In this document: piece by piece, positions 8,670 through 16,886 of the stretch | Layout: the number at the start of each line of letters is the position of its first letter | Position numbering within the stretch: the first letter of the stretch is position 1 | Assembly: GCF_040207875.1 (NCBI RefSeq) | Contig: NZ_CP157942.1 | Span: forward strand, 248,001 to 312,000 | DNA length: 64,000 nucleotides | DNA from: Wolbachia endosymbiont of Armadillidium arcangelii | GTDB taxonomy: Bacteria > Pseudomonadota > Alphaproteobacteria > Rickettsiales > Anaplasmataceae | Direction of reading: 5' to 3' | Made by a program: the position numbers and the translations under genes | Notes under the pieces: model-generated | Databases searched by the model: none | Seen by the model: the letters and a program-made list of their open reading frames with translations, nothing else | Told to the model about the DNA's origin: nothing

Positions 8670-9413
8670 TTAGGTTTCGTTTAGCTGTAGAGTAAGAGGA
8701 AGCTCACTAAAAAACTTTGCTAACGTATCATCTTTAGGCCTATTATATATATAGCTGGGGACTCCTGATTGAATAATTTTACCGTTTTTCATTACATAAA
8801 TAAAATCTGCAACTTTCAACGCTTCTTGTGGGTCATGAGTTACCATGAGTACAGGAATATTTTTACTTCTAAAAAATGACAATATATGTTGTCTTATTCG
8901 GTATTTGAGCAGTATATCTAAATTAGAAAATGGTTCATCGAGCAAAACAACATCAGGATTTTGTGCCATTACTCTTGCTATTGCAACTAATTGCTGCTGT
9001 CCTCCTGATAAAGCATGAGGGTACATGTTTTCATATTTTTCTATATTAAATAGCTTCAAGATTTCCAATGCAGTAAAGTATTTTTCTTTCTTAGAAGGAC
9101 TGCAAATAGCAAAAGTTATATTCTCTATTACTGTTTTATGAGGAAATAATGCAGAATGCTGAAAGATCAATCCGATATTTCTACGCTCTATCGCAATTGA
9201 TACTTTGTTACTTGCAACTAATTTATCATTTATAATAATGGTTCCATATTTTGGATTTTCTATTCCTGCGATTAATTTTAAAATTGTTGACTTGCCACAG
9301 CCAGAATGTCCTAGTAAACAGGCAATACTTCCTTTCTTTACCTTAATGTTTATATCGTTTAAAGCAAAGCCATCTTGATTATTATAAAAATAACTAATAT
9401 TGTTAACTAGCAT
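8670..9413 (-). CDS. fbpC: ABC transporter ATP-binding protein, iron(III)-type (FbpC-like)
   Basis: A 247-residue nucleotide-binding subunit. Walker A is GHSGCGKST (35-43), the Q-loop is in IFQHSALFPH, the signature LSGGQQQ is near 135-141, Walker B is VVLLDEP (155-161) and the switch His is in MVTHDPQEA. The short length, the PH after the Q-loop and the LSGGQQQLVAIARVMA string put it in the FbpC/PotA/ModC group. Assignment to ferric iron is by resemblance to the Wolbachia protein annotated as such. The C-terminal regulatory domain typical of longer FbpC/PotA proteins is absent. The permease and binding protein are not adjacent, so the substrate remains uncertain. Confidence 0.82.
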   Translation of the reverse strand: MLVNNISYFYNNQDGFALNDINIKVKKGSIACLLGHSGCGKSTILKLIAGIENPKYGTIIINDKLVASNKVSIAIERRNIGLIFQHSALFPHKTVIENITFAICSPSKKEKYFTALEILKLFNIEKYENMYPHALSGGQQQLVAIARVMAQNPDVVLLDEPFSNLDILLKYRIRQHILSFFRSKNIPVLMVTHDPQEALKVADFIYVMKNGKIIQSGVPSYIYNRPKDDTLAKFFSELPLTLQLNET

Positions 9414-9532
9414 TAATCTTTCAATTGGAACCGTGTTATTAAATATAACAGTATTACACTCAAAAAATACAGAAATATTTTTTACTATTATGAATTAATT
9501 GTACAGAAGAACTAGGAAGATTAGAGACTTTT

Positions 9533-9541
9533 TGCTATAAT
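9533..9541 (+). promoter_or_regulatory. extended -10 promoter of tRNA-Arg
   Basis: TGC-TATAAT (TG at 9533-9534, TATAAT at 9536-9541) is a full extended -10 element, 23 nt before the tRNA gene, which places the start site near 9548. No good -35 box is seen at 17 nt, consistent with an extended -10 type. Confidence 0.55.
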
Positions 9542-9564
9542 TTTGCATAAATAGTAGAAGACAC

Positions 9565-9638
9565 GGGGCTATAGCTCAGTAGGATAGAGCGTTGGATTCC
9601 TAATCCGAAGGCCGTGCGTTCGAATCGCACTAGTCCCA
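9565..9638 (+). tRNA. tRNA-Arg (anticodon CCT)
   Basis: A complete 74-nt cloverleaf. Acceptor GGGGCTA pairs with TAGTCCC (one G-U), the anticodon stem is TTGGA/TCCGA with loop TTCCTAA, and the T-arm contains GTTCGAATC. The discriminator is A and CCA is not encoded. An IS110 element lies immediately downstream (its transposase stop is 45 nt away). Confidence 0.95.
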
Positions 9639-9682
9639 CTTAATCTTAATAAAGTGGTTTAAAATCAAGAAACTAAGCTCTC

Positions 9683-11015
9683 CTAAGAAACTCCTTGAAC
9701 TAACTCGTCTTTTTTTACCAGGATATAGCCAAATTCAGAAGCTTTTTTACTCAGATTTTTCATAACCCTGTTTTGATAAAGTTTTTCGTAAGAATCAATT
9801 CCTTTTTCGACATACTCTTGTCCATACTTTAGCATATTATAAAAGATACATGCTAATTTCCTTGCCATAGCAGTGATCGCTTTTGGAGCTCCCAGTCGTT
9901 TTTTCCACTTTCTGCATTGTGAACCAAGAGCAGTATTACTTTTTGATACACATTGTGCAGCAAGCCGTAAGGCATTTGCAGCACGATTTACGACTTTACA
10001 AGTTTTCGTGCTAAACACTTTCTCTCCAGTGATTTTATTACCAGGACTCAGCCCCAACCAAGACGAAAATGTTGGCCATTTGTTATGGTTGATACCAGTC
10101 TCTGAGATTATGGTCTGTATACTTAGTACACTGAATCCTGGATCTAGTAAAATCTATCCCGATAACCCGGTATAATTCTTCATGCAAATTAAAGTTTGGA
10201 TCATTTTTTTGCTTGCCTTGTGCTTTACTTGTTGATTTGCTCTCATCAGATTTTGTTTCAAATGTTTTATAGTAGCTTTCAACGCTTCTATCACATTCCT
10301 TTATTTGTTCCTGGAAAAAAGTATATGCTTCATATTCTTGCTTAAGTGTAAACAAGTGTTCCTCTCTGTAGTCATCGGTTAATGCCTTTACAATAGTAGA
10401 TTTATCATTTCTTATTCGTCCATCCCTTAATTCAGCTAATTTTTCAGGATCTCTTTCACCTTCAATTATCGCTTCAATAATCCTAATACCTGTTACACCG
10501 TTAATATCACTAATTGCCTTATGTAACTGAATGTTCATCTGAATTAATGCCTTTTGCATGCGTTGAGTGTGTGTACTTGCGCTTCTGATTAGATTATTAC
10601 GTTGTCTGACGTAGCCACGCAGTACGCAAATTTGATCATCTGGTCTAAATGATCCTTGGAGCAGTCCATAGCTATGTAACTGTTGCAACCACTGGCAATC
10701 TTGAACATCAGATTTTCTACCAGGTACATTTTTAATATGCCGCGCGTTTACTAATTTTACTTCAAATCCATATGATTCAAGTATTTGAAATAAAGGAATC
10801 CAATATACTCCCGTTGATTCCATAGCTACCGTTTTAATTTCACACTTCTTCAACCATTTTGCTAAGTTATGCAGATCCACTGTAAAACAACCAAACTTTT
10901 GGATATGTTGCTCATCTCTTCCTTCTGGAACACATACATAATGTACAGATGAGCCAATGTCTATTCCTGCCGCATTAGGGTTCATTACTTCCAACTTATT
11001 TTTTACTTTTGCCAT
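9683..11015 (-). pseudogene. IS110-family transposase (DEDD/serine recombinase type), frameshifted
   Basis: The N-terminal part (11015 to 10083) has the RuvC-like DEDD domain: Asp in AAGIDIGSS, Glu in VAMESTGVYW, and two Asp in GRKSDVQDCQWL. It then runs out of frame as RSRIQCTKYTD and stops. The C-terminal part (to 9683) has the Transposase_20 domain with the conserved serine motif WLGLSPGNKITGEK. Reading across about 10143, the native order IDFTR, then PGFSVLSIQTIIS, is recovered by changing frame. Relative to the related copy at 11.3 kb, two bases are missing there. The whole would be about 444 codons, normal for the family. No slippery sequence was seen at the site, so I call it a disabling frameshift rather than programmed. 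Confidence 0.88.
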
Positions 11016-11244
11016 TTTATACCTTTAGTATATAATTTATCATTGAAGAAGCGCTTCAGCTTGAGACGGTAAAATTAAGGCACTCTCCTAAACGAGGTAG
11101 TCTGAATAGACTCCATCAATGGTTTAACCGTCACCTTCAAAACCATGCTAACCAACGGGCACTGTGACACCATTGGGATATCGGTCATAACTGCAGAAGT
11201 GCTTCCTACGCAATTATACCAACAAATTACTAAAAACTTAAATT
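11016..11244 (-). ncRNA. structured noncoding end of IS110 element, candidate bridge RNA region
   Basis: This is the noncoding DNA upstream of the IS110 transposase. It holds nested inverted repeats: GACGGT at 11065-11070 with ACCGTC at 11127-11132, enclosing a perfect hairpin (AGTCT/AGACT arms, 11099-11112). It also holds a 14-nt direct repeat (12 of 14 matching) at 11044-11057 and 11192-11205. In active IS110 elements this end is transcribed into a guide (bridge) RNA that pairs with donor and target DNA. Its presence here is inferred from position and foldability. I cannot define the guide loops or show transcription. Confidence 0.4.
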
Positions 11245-11283
11245 AGGGAGTTTCTTTTTGGTTTGACAGGTTTTGCCTGTTCG

Positions 11284-11715
11284 ATGCTTACCATGAAGTA
11301 AAGTGCTTTTCTGATCGCCACTTATTATGGTTAATGCCAATTTCTGAAATAATAGTTTGCACAGTCAGTATATCAAGTCCAGGAATTTTAGTAAAATCTA
11401 TGCCAGTTACCCGATATAATTCCTCACGCAAGGTGAAGTTTGGTCTGCCTCTTCTAGATTTGTTTTTTTCCTTACCTAACTCTTTACTCTCATCAGACTT
11501 TGTTTCAAATATTTTATAGCAATTTTCTATGCTTTTATCACATTCGGTTTGAAAAAAAGTATATGCTGCATATTCTTATTTCAATACAAACAAGTGTTCT
11601 TCTCTATAATCGCCTGTTAATGCTTTTGCTATAGTATGTTTATCGTTCTTCATATTCGAACTTCTAAATTCAGCTAGTTTTTCAGGGTTCCTCTCTCCTT
11701 CAATTATTTCTTCTG
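11284..11715 (-). pseudogene. second, decayed IS110-family transposase fragment
   Basis: On the minus strand this reads as the middle of a transposase closely related to the upstream copy: IIEGERNPEKLAEFR, GDYREEHLFVLK, FETKSDES, then GIDFTKIPGLDILTVQ and IISEIGINHNKW. There is an in-frame stop at about 11576, a short internal deletion relative to the first copy, and truncation at both ends. The final KHFTSW followed by a stop is the start of the serine domain. It lies in the same orientation as the first copy. It preserves the two bases missing from that copy, which helps locate the frameshift there. Confidence 0.8.
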
Positions 11716-11749
11716 ATTGTGCTTAGCATAAATATCCACTGGAATAATA

Positions 11750-11920
11750 TTACACCTCAATTGTATCAGTTAAAATCCTCACATCATCCTTATTTAGCTG
11801 TTCTCTTATGATCTCAAGTAGCTCTTCTGAATGAATGAGTTTCTCTTTGGTGTAACCAGCAATTTGTTGCTTGGCTGCTGTGTAGTAGATAAATTTATAT
11901 AGAAATACAATCGAGTTCAC
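11750..11920 (-). pseudogene. C-terminal gene scrap, unknown
   Basis: The minus strand reads a clean 56-codon frame from a GTG at 11918-11920 to a TAA at 11750-11752, with protein-like composition (hydrophobic LYKFIYYTAA, then QQIAGYTKEKLIHSEELLE and a charged helix ending ILTDTIEV). It looks like the tail of a larger helical protein whose front was lost when the neighbouring IS110 copies arrived. I do not recognise the family. It could also be a real small ORF, but no ribosome-binding site was noted. Confidence 0.35.
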
Positions 11921-11992
11921 AAGTTAATAGTTTACAATTGAACATTCATAAAAACTCCATATACTTAAAAAATACGAGCTTAAAACATAAGA

Positions 11993-13312
11993 ATGAACGA
12001 TGATTTAGATAATACCGCAAAACAAGAAGCACTTAAGTATCATAATAGGAGTGATAAGCCTGGTAAAGTGTCGATTATACCAACAAAAACCTTATGTACA
12101 CAGTATGATCTATCACTTGCTTATTCTCCTGGTGTTGCAGCTCCATGCCTTGAAATAGCTAAAAATCCTGAAGCTGTTTATGATTACACGGCAAAAAGCA
12201 ATTATGTAGCTGTTATTTCAAATGGCACTGCAGTGCTTGGGCTTGGTAATATCGGTCCTCTTGCTTCAAAACCCGTCATGGAAGGCAAAGCTGTTTTATT
12301 TAAGCGTTTTGCTGACATTGATGCAGTCGATATAGAAGTTGACACAGAAAATATAGAAGATTTCATCAATGCAGTAAGGTATCTTGGACCAAGTTGGGGG
12401 GGGGTAAATCTAGAAGATATAAGATCTCCTGATTGTTTCATAATAGAGAAACGTCTAAATGAATTGATGGATATTCCAGTGTTCCACGATGATCAACACG
12501 GAACTGCAGTGGTTGTTGCAGCTGGTATAGAAAATGCCCTCGATATTGCTGGAAAGAAATTAGAGAATGTCAAGATCATCATGAATGGAGCTGGAGCAGC
12601 TGGTATTGCGTGTTTGGAAATACTAAAGTCCATGGGTGCTAAGAACATAGTATTATGTGACAAACAAGGAGTAATACACAAAGACAGAAGAGAGGACATG
12701 AATGAGTGGAAGGAAAAATATGCAACTGACACTAAAGAACGTTCTCTACTCGATGCCATAAAAGACGCTGATATATTCATCGGACTATCTGCAAAAAATG
12801 TGCTTAGCGAAGAGATGTTAAAAAGCATGGGTAAAGACCCGATCATTTTTGCTCTTGCTAATCCTGATCCAGAAGTAAGGCCTGAGTTTGCAAAATCTGT
12901 AAGGCCAGATGCAATAATTGCAACTGGTAGGTCAGACTATAACAACCAAGTCAATAACGTAATGGGATTTCCTTACATATTCAGAGGGGCACTTGATATA
13001 TATGCAACGACAATAAATGATGAAATGAAAATTGCTGCTGCAGATGCAATAGCAAAGCTTGCTCGCGAGCCAGTGCCGAATGAGATATCTGCAGCCTATG
13101 GTGGTCGTAAAATGAGCTATGGACGTGAATATATAATACCTACTCCTTTTGACCCAAGATTAATTTCTATAGTATCTCCTGCTGTTGCAAAAGCCGCGAT
13201 TGACTCAGGTGTTGCAAGAAAGAAAATTCAAGATTGGAGTGAATATGAAGATCAATTAAAATCTCGTCTTGCTAGTGTTCTTAATACGCTGGATCTATTG
13301 TCTTCACAATAA
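11993..13312 (+). CDS. maeB: malic enzyme (NAD(P)-dependent), MaeB-type without C-terminal PTA domain
   Basis: Oxidatively decarboxylates malate to pyruvate, feeding pyruvate from TCA intermediates. It has 439 residues: an N-terminal malic domain with LAYSPGVAAPC, then KAVLFKRFADIDAVDIEVD and the metal/substrate site FHDDQHGTA, followed by the NAD-binding domain with MNGAGAAGIA and ALANPDPE. MaeB proteins of other proteobacteria, including rickettsial relatives, usually continue into a phosphotransacetylase-like domain (total near 750 residues). Here the protein stops cleanly after the catalytic half. The following bases turn at once into a 38-nt gap and bolA, so no PTA remnant is visible. 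Confidence 0.92.
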   Translation: MNDDLDNTAKQEALKYHNRSDKPGKVSIIPTKTLCTQYDLSLAYSPGVAAPCLEIAKNPEAVYDYTAKSNYVAVISNGTAVLGLGNIGPLASKPVMEGKAVLFKRFADIDAVDIEVDTENIEDFINAVRYLGPSWGGVNLEDIRSPDCFIIEKRLNELMDIPVFHDDQHGTAVVVAAGIENALDIAGKKLENVKIIMNGAGAAGIACLEILKSMGAKNIVLCDKQGVIHKDRREDMNEWKEKYATDTKERSLLDAIKDADIFIGLSAKNVLSEEMLKSMGKDPIIFALANPDPEVRPEFAKSVRPDAIIATGRSDYNNQVNNVMGFPYIFRGALDIYATTINDEMKIAAADAIAKLAREPVPNEISAAYGGRKMSYGREYIIPTPFDPRLISIVSPAVAKAAIDSGVARKKIQDWSEYEDQLKSRLASVLNTLDLLSSQ

Positions 13313-13350
13313 TCAATTGCATATTTTAGACTTATAATTAAAATAAACTT

Positions 13351-13569
13351 ATGACTATTGTAATTCATAAATTAGAGAAAATTATCAAACAGTCATTTCC
13401 TGATGCTGATATAAAGATTAAGGACCTTGCTGGAGATGATGATCATTACCATTTAAAAATAACTTCCAAGTGTTTTTCCGGCAAGACAAAAATAGAACAA
13501 CATAGAATGGTATATAAAGCTCTTGAAGGTCAGTCTATACATGCATTGCAATTAGAAACTAGCGCTTAA
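13351..13569 (+). CDS. bolA: BolA family protein
   Basis: A 72-residue BolA/YrbA-type protein. BolA proteins partner with monothiol glutaredoxins to bind and hand over [2Fe-2S] clusters. The conserved core is visible: DAD-x-x-IKDLAGDDDHYHLKI, with the His cluster that can ligate iron, followed by FSGKTKIEQHRMVYKAL and a C-terminal HALQLETSA. The gene sits 15 nt before grxD, the classic BolA-Grx4 pairing. Length is normal for the short subclass. Confidence 0.93.
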   Translation: MTIVIHKLEKIIKQSFPDADIKIKDLAGDDDHYHLKITSKCFSGKTKIEQHRMVYKALEGQSIHALQLETSA

Positions 13570-13584
13570 AATTAAGGTGAATTT

Positions 13585-13908
13585 ATGAGCAATTTTGAAC
13601 AAATAAAAAAAGATATAGCAGAAAATGATGTAGTGTTGTATATGAAAGGCACCTTTGATTTTCCTCAATGCGGATTCTCTGGACTCGTGGTGTCAATTCT
13701 CAAAAAGTTGAATGTAAAGTTTAAATGCATCAACGTGCTCGAGAATGATGAAATACGTCAGTCTATAAAAAGTTTTTCTGATTGGCCAACAATTCCACAA
13801 TTATATATAAAGGGAGAGTTTGTTGGTGGCTGTGACATAACCCGCGAGATGTATGGAAAAGGTGAATTACAAAATTTATTAAAGGAAAAAAAGATTATTT
13901 CGGAATAA
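13585..13908 (+). CDS. grxD: monothiol glutaredoxin, Grx4 family
   Basis: A 107-residue glutaredoxin with the CGFS active site (Cys29-Ser32) after KGTFDFPQ, the WPTIPQLYIKGEFVGG motif that binds glutathione, and the C-terminal CDI region. This class assembles or transfers [2Fe-2S] clusters rather than reducing disulfides, usually as a heterodimer with BolA, which is encoded directly upstream. An AAGGTGA ribosome-binding site precedes the ATG. It converges with the RND adaptor gene, whose stop is only 10 nt away. Confidence 0.95.
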   Translation: MSNFEQIKKDIAENDVVLYMKGTFDFPQCGFSGLVVSILKKLNVKFKCINVLENDEIRQSIKSFSDWPTIPQLYIKGEFVGGCDITREMYGKGELQNLLKEKKIISE

Positions 13909-13918
13909 GTTCCCAAAC

Positions 13919-15001
13919 TTAAACCTTATCACCAGGCTTAACAAATAGATGGCCCAATGTTATTAACTTTATAGGCTTATTTTCGTTATTTACTACTATC
14001 CAAACCCCATCGTTTTCATGATCAACAATTTCTATTGGTGTAAATACTACATAATTATTGTCATCAACAATCTTTATTCCAAGAACACCATCATCACTTA
14101 AGCTCAAGGCTGAAGAAGGAATTTTATATGCAAACCTTTTGCCTGAAGGTAGACTTACACTAGCAGTAAGTCCTTGCAAGGATATAATCTCATTATCAGT
14201 TACCTTTACCTCTACTCTATAGGATCCAGTTCTAGGCTCAATAATTTTAGTAATAAAACTTACTTCACCTGCCAATTCTTTTCCGTCCAGTAAATTAATT
14301 TGAGCTGTGCTGCCTAGCTCTATTTTATTTACTTCATTCTCCGAAACGTATAACACTACAAGAATTTGATCGAAATTAACCACTTCAGCTATTTTTTGCC
14401 CAGCATTAACAAAATCCCCTTCGTTTGCATTGATTTTATCAATATAACCATCAATAGGAGATTTAACTGCAGTATTTTCTAAATCCAATTCTAGCCTTTT
14501 TAGGTCAGCTTTTGCACTCTGCAATCTGGTAAAAGCTGCTTCCACTCGTATTTGTGCTCCATAGCCTTTTTTATTCAATGTTTGAGAGGAATGATACTCA
14601 ATTTCACATTGCTTTAATAAGGCTTTGGCTTTTTCAACTTGCTCAACTCTGTCATAATCTTCTATCTTTAAAATTACATTACCTCTCTTTACCTTTTCAC
14701 CATCAGAGAAATAAACAGCAATAACTTGACCACTTGTTCTTGAGATAAGATTGGTCCTATGCAAGGGATTTACTGTACCAGAAGAATTTAAATATATAGT
14801 GCGGTTTTGTGGCGTATATTCCTGAGTTTTTACTGAAAAGCTATTAGTTGTATTATCACTATGAACTGTTTGATTCTTCCTCAAAAACACATTATTGACA
14901 ACAAATAGTAAAATAAGAATGGCACTAGTAATAATAATAACTTTGTTTCTCATCTTTAAACAATAAAACTTGTTGACTAATCTTGTTAGAAACAACTGCA
15001 T
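13919..15001 (-). CDS. RND-type efflux periplasmic adaptor (HlyD/AcrA family)
   Basis: A membrane-fusion protein of up to 360 residues. It has an N-terminal signal-anchor (about residues 19-38), a biotinyl-lipoyl half motif (SRTSGQVIAVYFSDGEKVKRG), a coiled-coil hairpin (about 120-180), the second lipoyl half (VKSPIDGYIDKINANEGDFV), a beta-barrel and a membrane-proximal domain ending LFVKPGDKV. A second ATG at codon 17 (MRNKVIII) directly precedes the anchor and may be the real start. Adaptors link an inner-membrane RND pump to an outer channel, but neither partner is adjacent, so the exported substrate is unknown. Confidence 0.88.
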   Translation of the reverse strand: MQLFLTRLVNKFYCLKMRNKVIIITSAILILLFVVNNVFLRKNQTVHSDNTTNSFSVKTQEYTPQNRTIYLNSSGTVNPLHRTNLISRTSGQVIAVYFSDGEKVKRGNVILKIEDYDRVEQVEKAKALLKQCEIEYHSSQTLNKKGYGAQIRVEAAFTRLQSAKADLKRLELDLENTAVKSPIDGYIDKINANEGDFVNAGQKIAEVVNFDQILVVLYVSENEVNKIELGSTAQINLLDGKELAGEVSFITKIIEPRTGSYRVEVKVTDNEIISLQGLTASVSLPSGKRFAYKIPSSALSLSDDGVLGIKIVDDNNYVVFTPIEIVDHENDGVWIVVNNENKPIKLITLGHLFVKPGDKV

Positions 15002-15166
15002 AAAATTCCGAACCAGAAATGTAAGTATAATACATCCATTATCACTCCATAAATAGCTTTATGTGAGAACAAACACAAGTTTTCCTACAATAAATAAGTT
15101 TTTTATTGCTAAAATGCAATTTTTAATCAAATAAAAATGTAAATAAAGTCGTGCATAAGACTGAAA

Positions 15167-15193
15167 ATTTCCATCAAATGATATGATGGAAAT
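15167..15193 (-). terminator. hairpin after argB, probable terminator
   Basis: ATTTCCATCA at 15167-15176 pairs perfectly (10 bp) with TGATGGAAAT at 15184-15193, with a 7-nt loop. On the minus strand it lies 60 nt past the argB stop and is followed by TTTTCAG, a weak U-tract. Confidence 0.5.
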
Positions 15194-15252
15194 AAGAATA
15201 TTGTAACAAAAATAAATATATATTTAAATAGTGGTTCCCAAATTTCCAACGT

Positions 15253-16212
15253 TCATATCGTTATAGGCAGTACTAAATCATCCATGATTGATATGCTTGA
15301 ATTATTCTTAGTAAATAAATCAAGCATAATGTTAGGTATTCTACCATTAACTATGTGAACAACTCCAGCACATTCTTCCACCATTTTAGTATATGCCATA
15401 AGCCTTTCAACAAGTTTTTCTCCTTTAATTTTGCCACGATCAATTGATGCATTTAAACTTTTAATCAAGACTCTTCCATTGCCAATTGCGTTTATTTCTT
15501 CATCCGTATCACTCAAGATTATCATTTTAGACGCGGAAACTGCAATTGCAATTGCACTTGCAGTTCTATCGGCATCAATATGATATGTTTCTCCATTTTT
15601 TCCATAACCGATAGGTGCAATAACTGGTATAGAATCTGATTCTTCAATAAAAAATAATATATCAGGATTGATCTCAGTTGGTCTACCGATAAATCCCATG
15701 TCTAGTATTTTTTCAATATTATTTAATCTGTTTTCCCTAAGCGTAGTGCTTGTCTTTTCAGCTTTTATGAGGTTGCCATCTTTTCCACATAATCCAATAG
15801 CTGAACCACCGGCAGAATTTATATGCTGAACAATTTTTTTATTAACTGAACCACATAGTGCCATTTCAATGATTTTCATAGTGCTTTTGTCTGTAAGTCT
15901 GACACCATTTACAAGCTTATTGTTCATACCTAGCATTTTTAACGCTGAGTTAATTTCATATTCTCCGTCATGAACTATCACCGGATTTATACCAAGCTGT
16001 TTCAACAGGACAATATTATGCACAAAAGCATTAAGCAGCGTTTTATCTGAGATTGTTACACTGCTGCATTTGATGATAAAAGTTTCGCCTACAAAGCTAG
16101 GTATGCTAGACAGCACTTCAAGTAATATTTCTGCTTTTTGCTTAAATGGTATCTCACTATTTGAAAATTCATCGCTCTTCATTTTTTTATCTTGTAAACT
16201 TGAAAAACTCAT
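15253..16212 (-). CDS. argB: acetylglutamate kinase homologue with altered ATP-binding loops
   Basis: 319 residues of the amino-acid kinase fold. The middle matches ArgB well: LVNGVRLTDKSTMKIIEM, INSAGGSAIGLCGKDGNLI, GFIGRPTEINPDILFF and PVIAPIGYGKNGETYHIDAD. The glycine-rich loops do not: the usual KYGG is KCSS, the usual HGGGPQI is HDGEYEI, the C-terminal KGGMIPK-type segment reads RGKIKGE, and the GIGT near the end is SSIS. In the family these bind ATP and acetylglutamate, so catalysis is doubtful although the frame is intact. It overlaps engB by 26 nt. A second ATG at codon 11 would remove the overlap. No other arginine-synthesis gene is nearby. Confidence 0.82.
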   Translation of the reverse strand: MSFSSLQDKKMKSDEFSNSEIPFKQKAEILLEVLSSIPSFVGETFIIKCSSVTISDKTLLNAFVHNIVLLKQLGINPVIVHDGEYEINSALKMLGMNNKLVNGVRLTDKSTMKIIEMALCGSVNKKIVQHINSAGGSAIGLCGKDGNLIKAEKTSTTLRENRLNNIEKILDMGFIGRPTEINPDILFFIEESDSIPVIAPIGYGKNGETYHIDADRTASAIAIAVSASKMIILSDTDEEINAIGNGRVLIKSLNASIDRGKIKGEKLVERLMAYTKMVEECAGVVHIVNGRIPNIMLDLFTKNNSSISIMDDLVLPITI

Positions 16213-16780
16213 CTCTTACCTTGGTTATTTTATGCTTAACACAGATGCTTATTTGATGAATTGACACATGCTCATTATTAATCCACTTTTGAGTGCTTTC
16301 TAGAGTAGCATCTAGGCTTTCCTGACTCACTTTATCTATTTTTGTTAACACAATGTTAAAGTTAATGTTATTACATATTAACCAATAAACAAAGTCTTTG
16401 TCTATTTCTTTTAATCCTACCTTGCTATCTATAAGCACAAACACTCTTCTTAGATTTCTCCTTTGAATTAGATAATACTCAATTAGATTTAAGTATCGTA
16501 TTGCTTCTTCCCTGCTTGCACGAGAATAGCCATATCCCGGTAGGTCGACAATCCTGAACTTATCATTGTACATAGAGTAAAAATTTATTTGTCTAGTGCA
16601 TCCAGGCTTAGAGGAAACTCTTGCAGCTTTTTTGCTATTTATCAGTAAGTTGATCAAACTCGATTTTCCTACATTTGATCTACCAGCAAACGCAATCTCT
16701 GGAGCTGATTCATCTGGTAATGATTTTTTGTCTGAAGCTCCAAATATGAAGCTGCAGCTTGATGTTATCTGTCTTGCCAT
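16187..16780 (-). CDS. engB: ribosome biogenesis GTPase YsxC/EngB
   Basis: A 197-residue small GTPase of the TrmE-Era-EngA-YihA-Septin group that assists large-subunit assembly. The G1 loop is GRSNVGKSS (33-41), G2 is around CTRQINFY, G3 is DLPGYGYSRAS, G4 is LTKIDK, and the family-specific VFVLIDSKVGLKEID string is present. Length is typical. Its 3' end overlaps the argB start. prfA is divergently oriented upstream, with about 100 nt of AT-rich promoter region between them. Confidence 0.95.
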   Translation of the reverse strand: MARQITSSCSFIFGASDKKSLPDESAPEIAFAGRSNVGKSSLINLLINSKKAARVSSKPGCTRQINFYSMYNDKFRIVDLPGYGYSRASREEAIRYLNLIEYYLIQRRNLRRVFVLIDSKVGLKEIDKDFVYWLICNNINFNIVLTKIDKVSQESLDATLESTQKWINNEHVSIHQISICVKHKITKVRDEFFKFTR

Positions 16781-16886
16781 TATGTTCAGGTAGAAATATC
16801 CTAGGTAATTATAGTGTTATTGCTTGATATAAGAAATTTTTTATTTCAGTATATATTACTTACTTAAACAGTTGAAACTGTGTTAT

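Larger units (their letters stand above)
9683..11245 (-). mobile_element. IS110-family insertion sequence, nearly complete
   Basis: This spans a near-full-length transposase reading frame with one frameshift (see the separate entry) plus about 225 nt of noncoding DNA upstream of it (11016-11240). There is almost no room downstream before tRNA-Arg. A long noncoding end 5' of the transposase is the layout of the IS110 subgroup. The exact tips cannot be fixed by eye. A 12-nt partly inverted pair (9685-9696 and 11245-11256, 11 of 12 matching) lies near both ends and may be subterminal or chance. IS110 elements normally have no obvious terminal repeats or target duplication. Confidence 0.7.

Noticed and set aside
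11334..11519. 61-codon plus-strand ORF
   Set aside because: It is the antisense shadow of the decayed IS110 transposase. The minus strand gives convincing homology.
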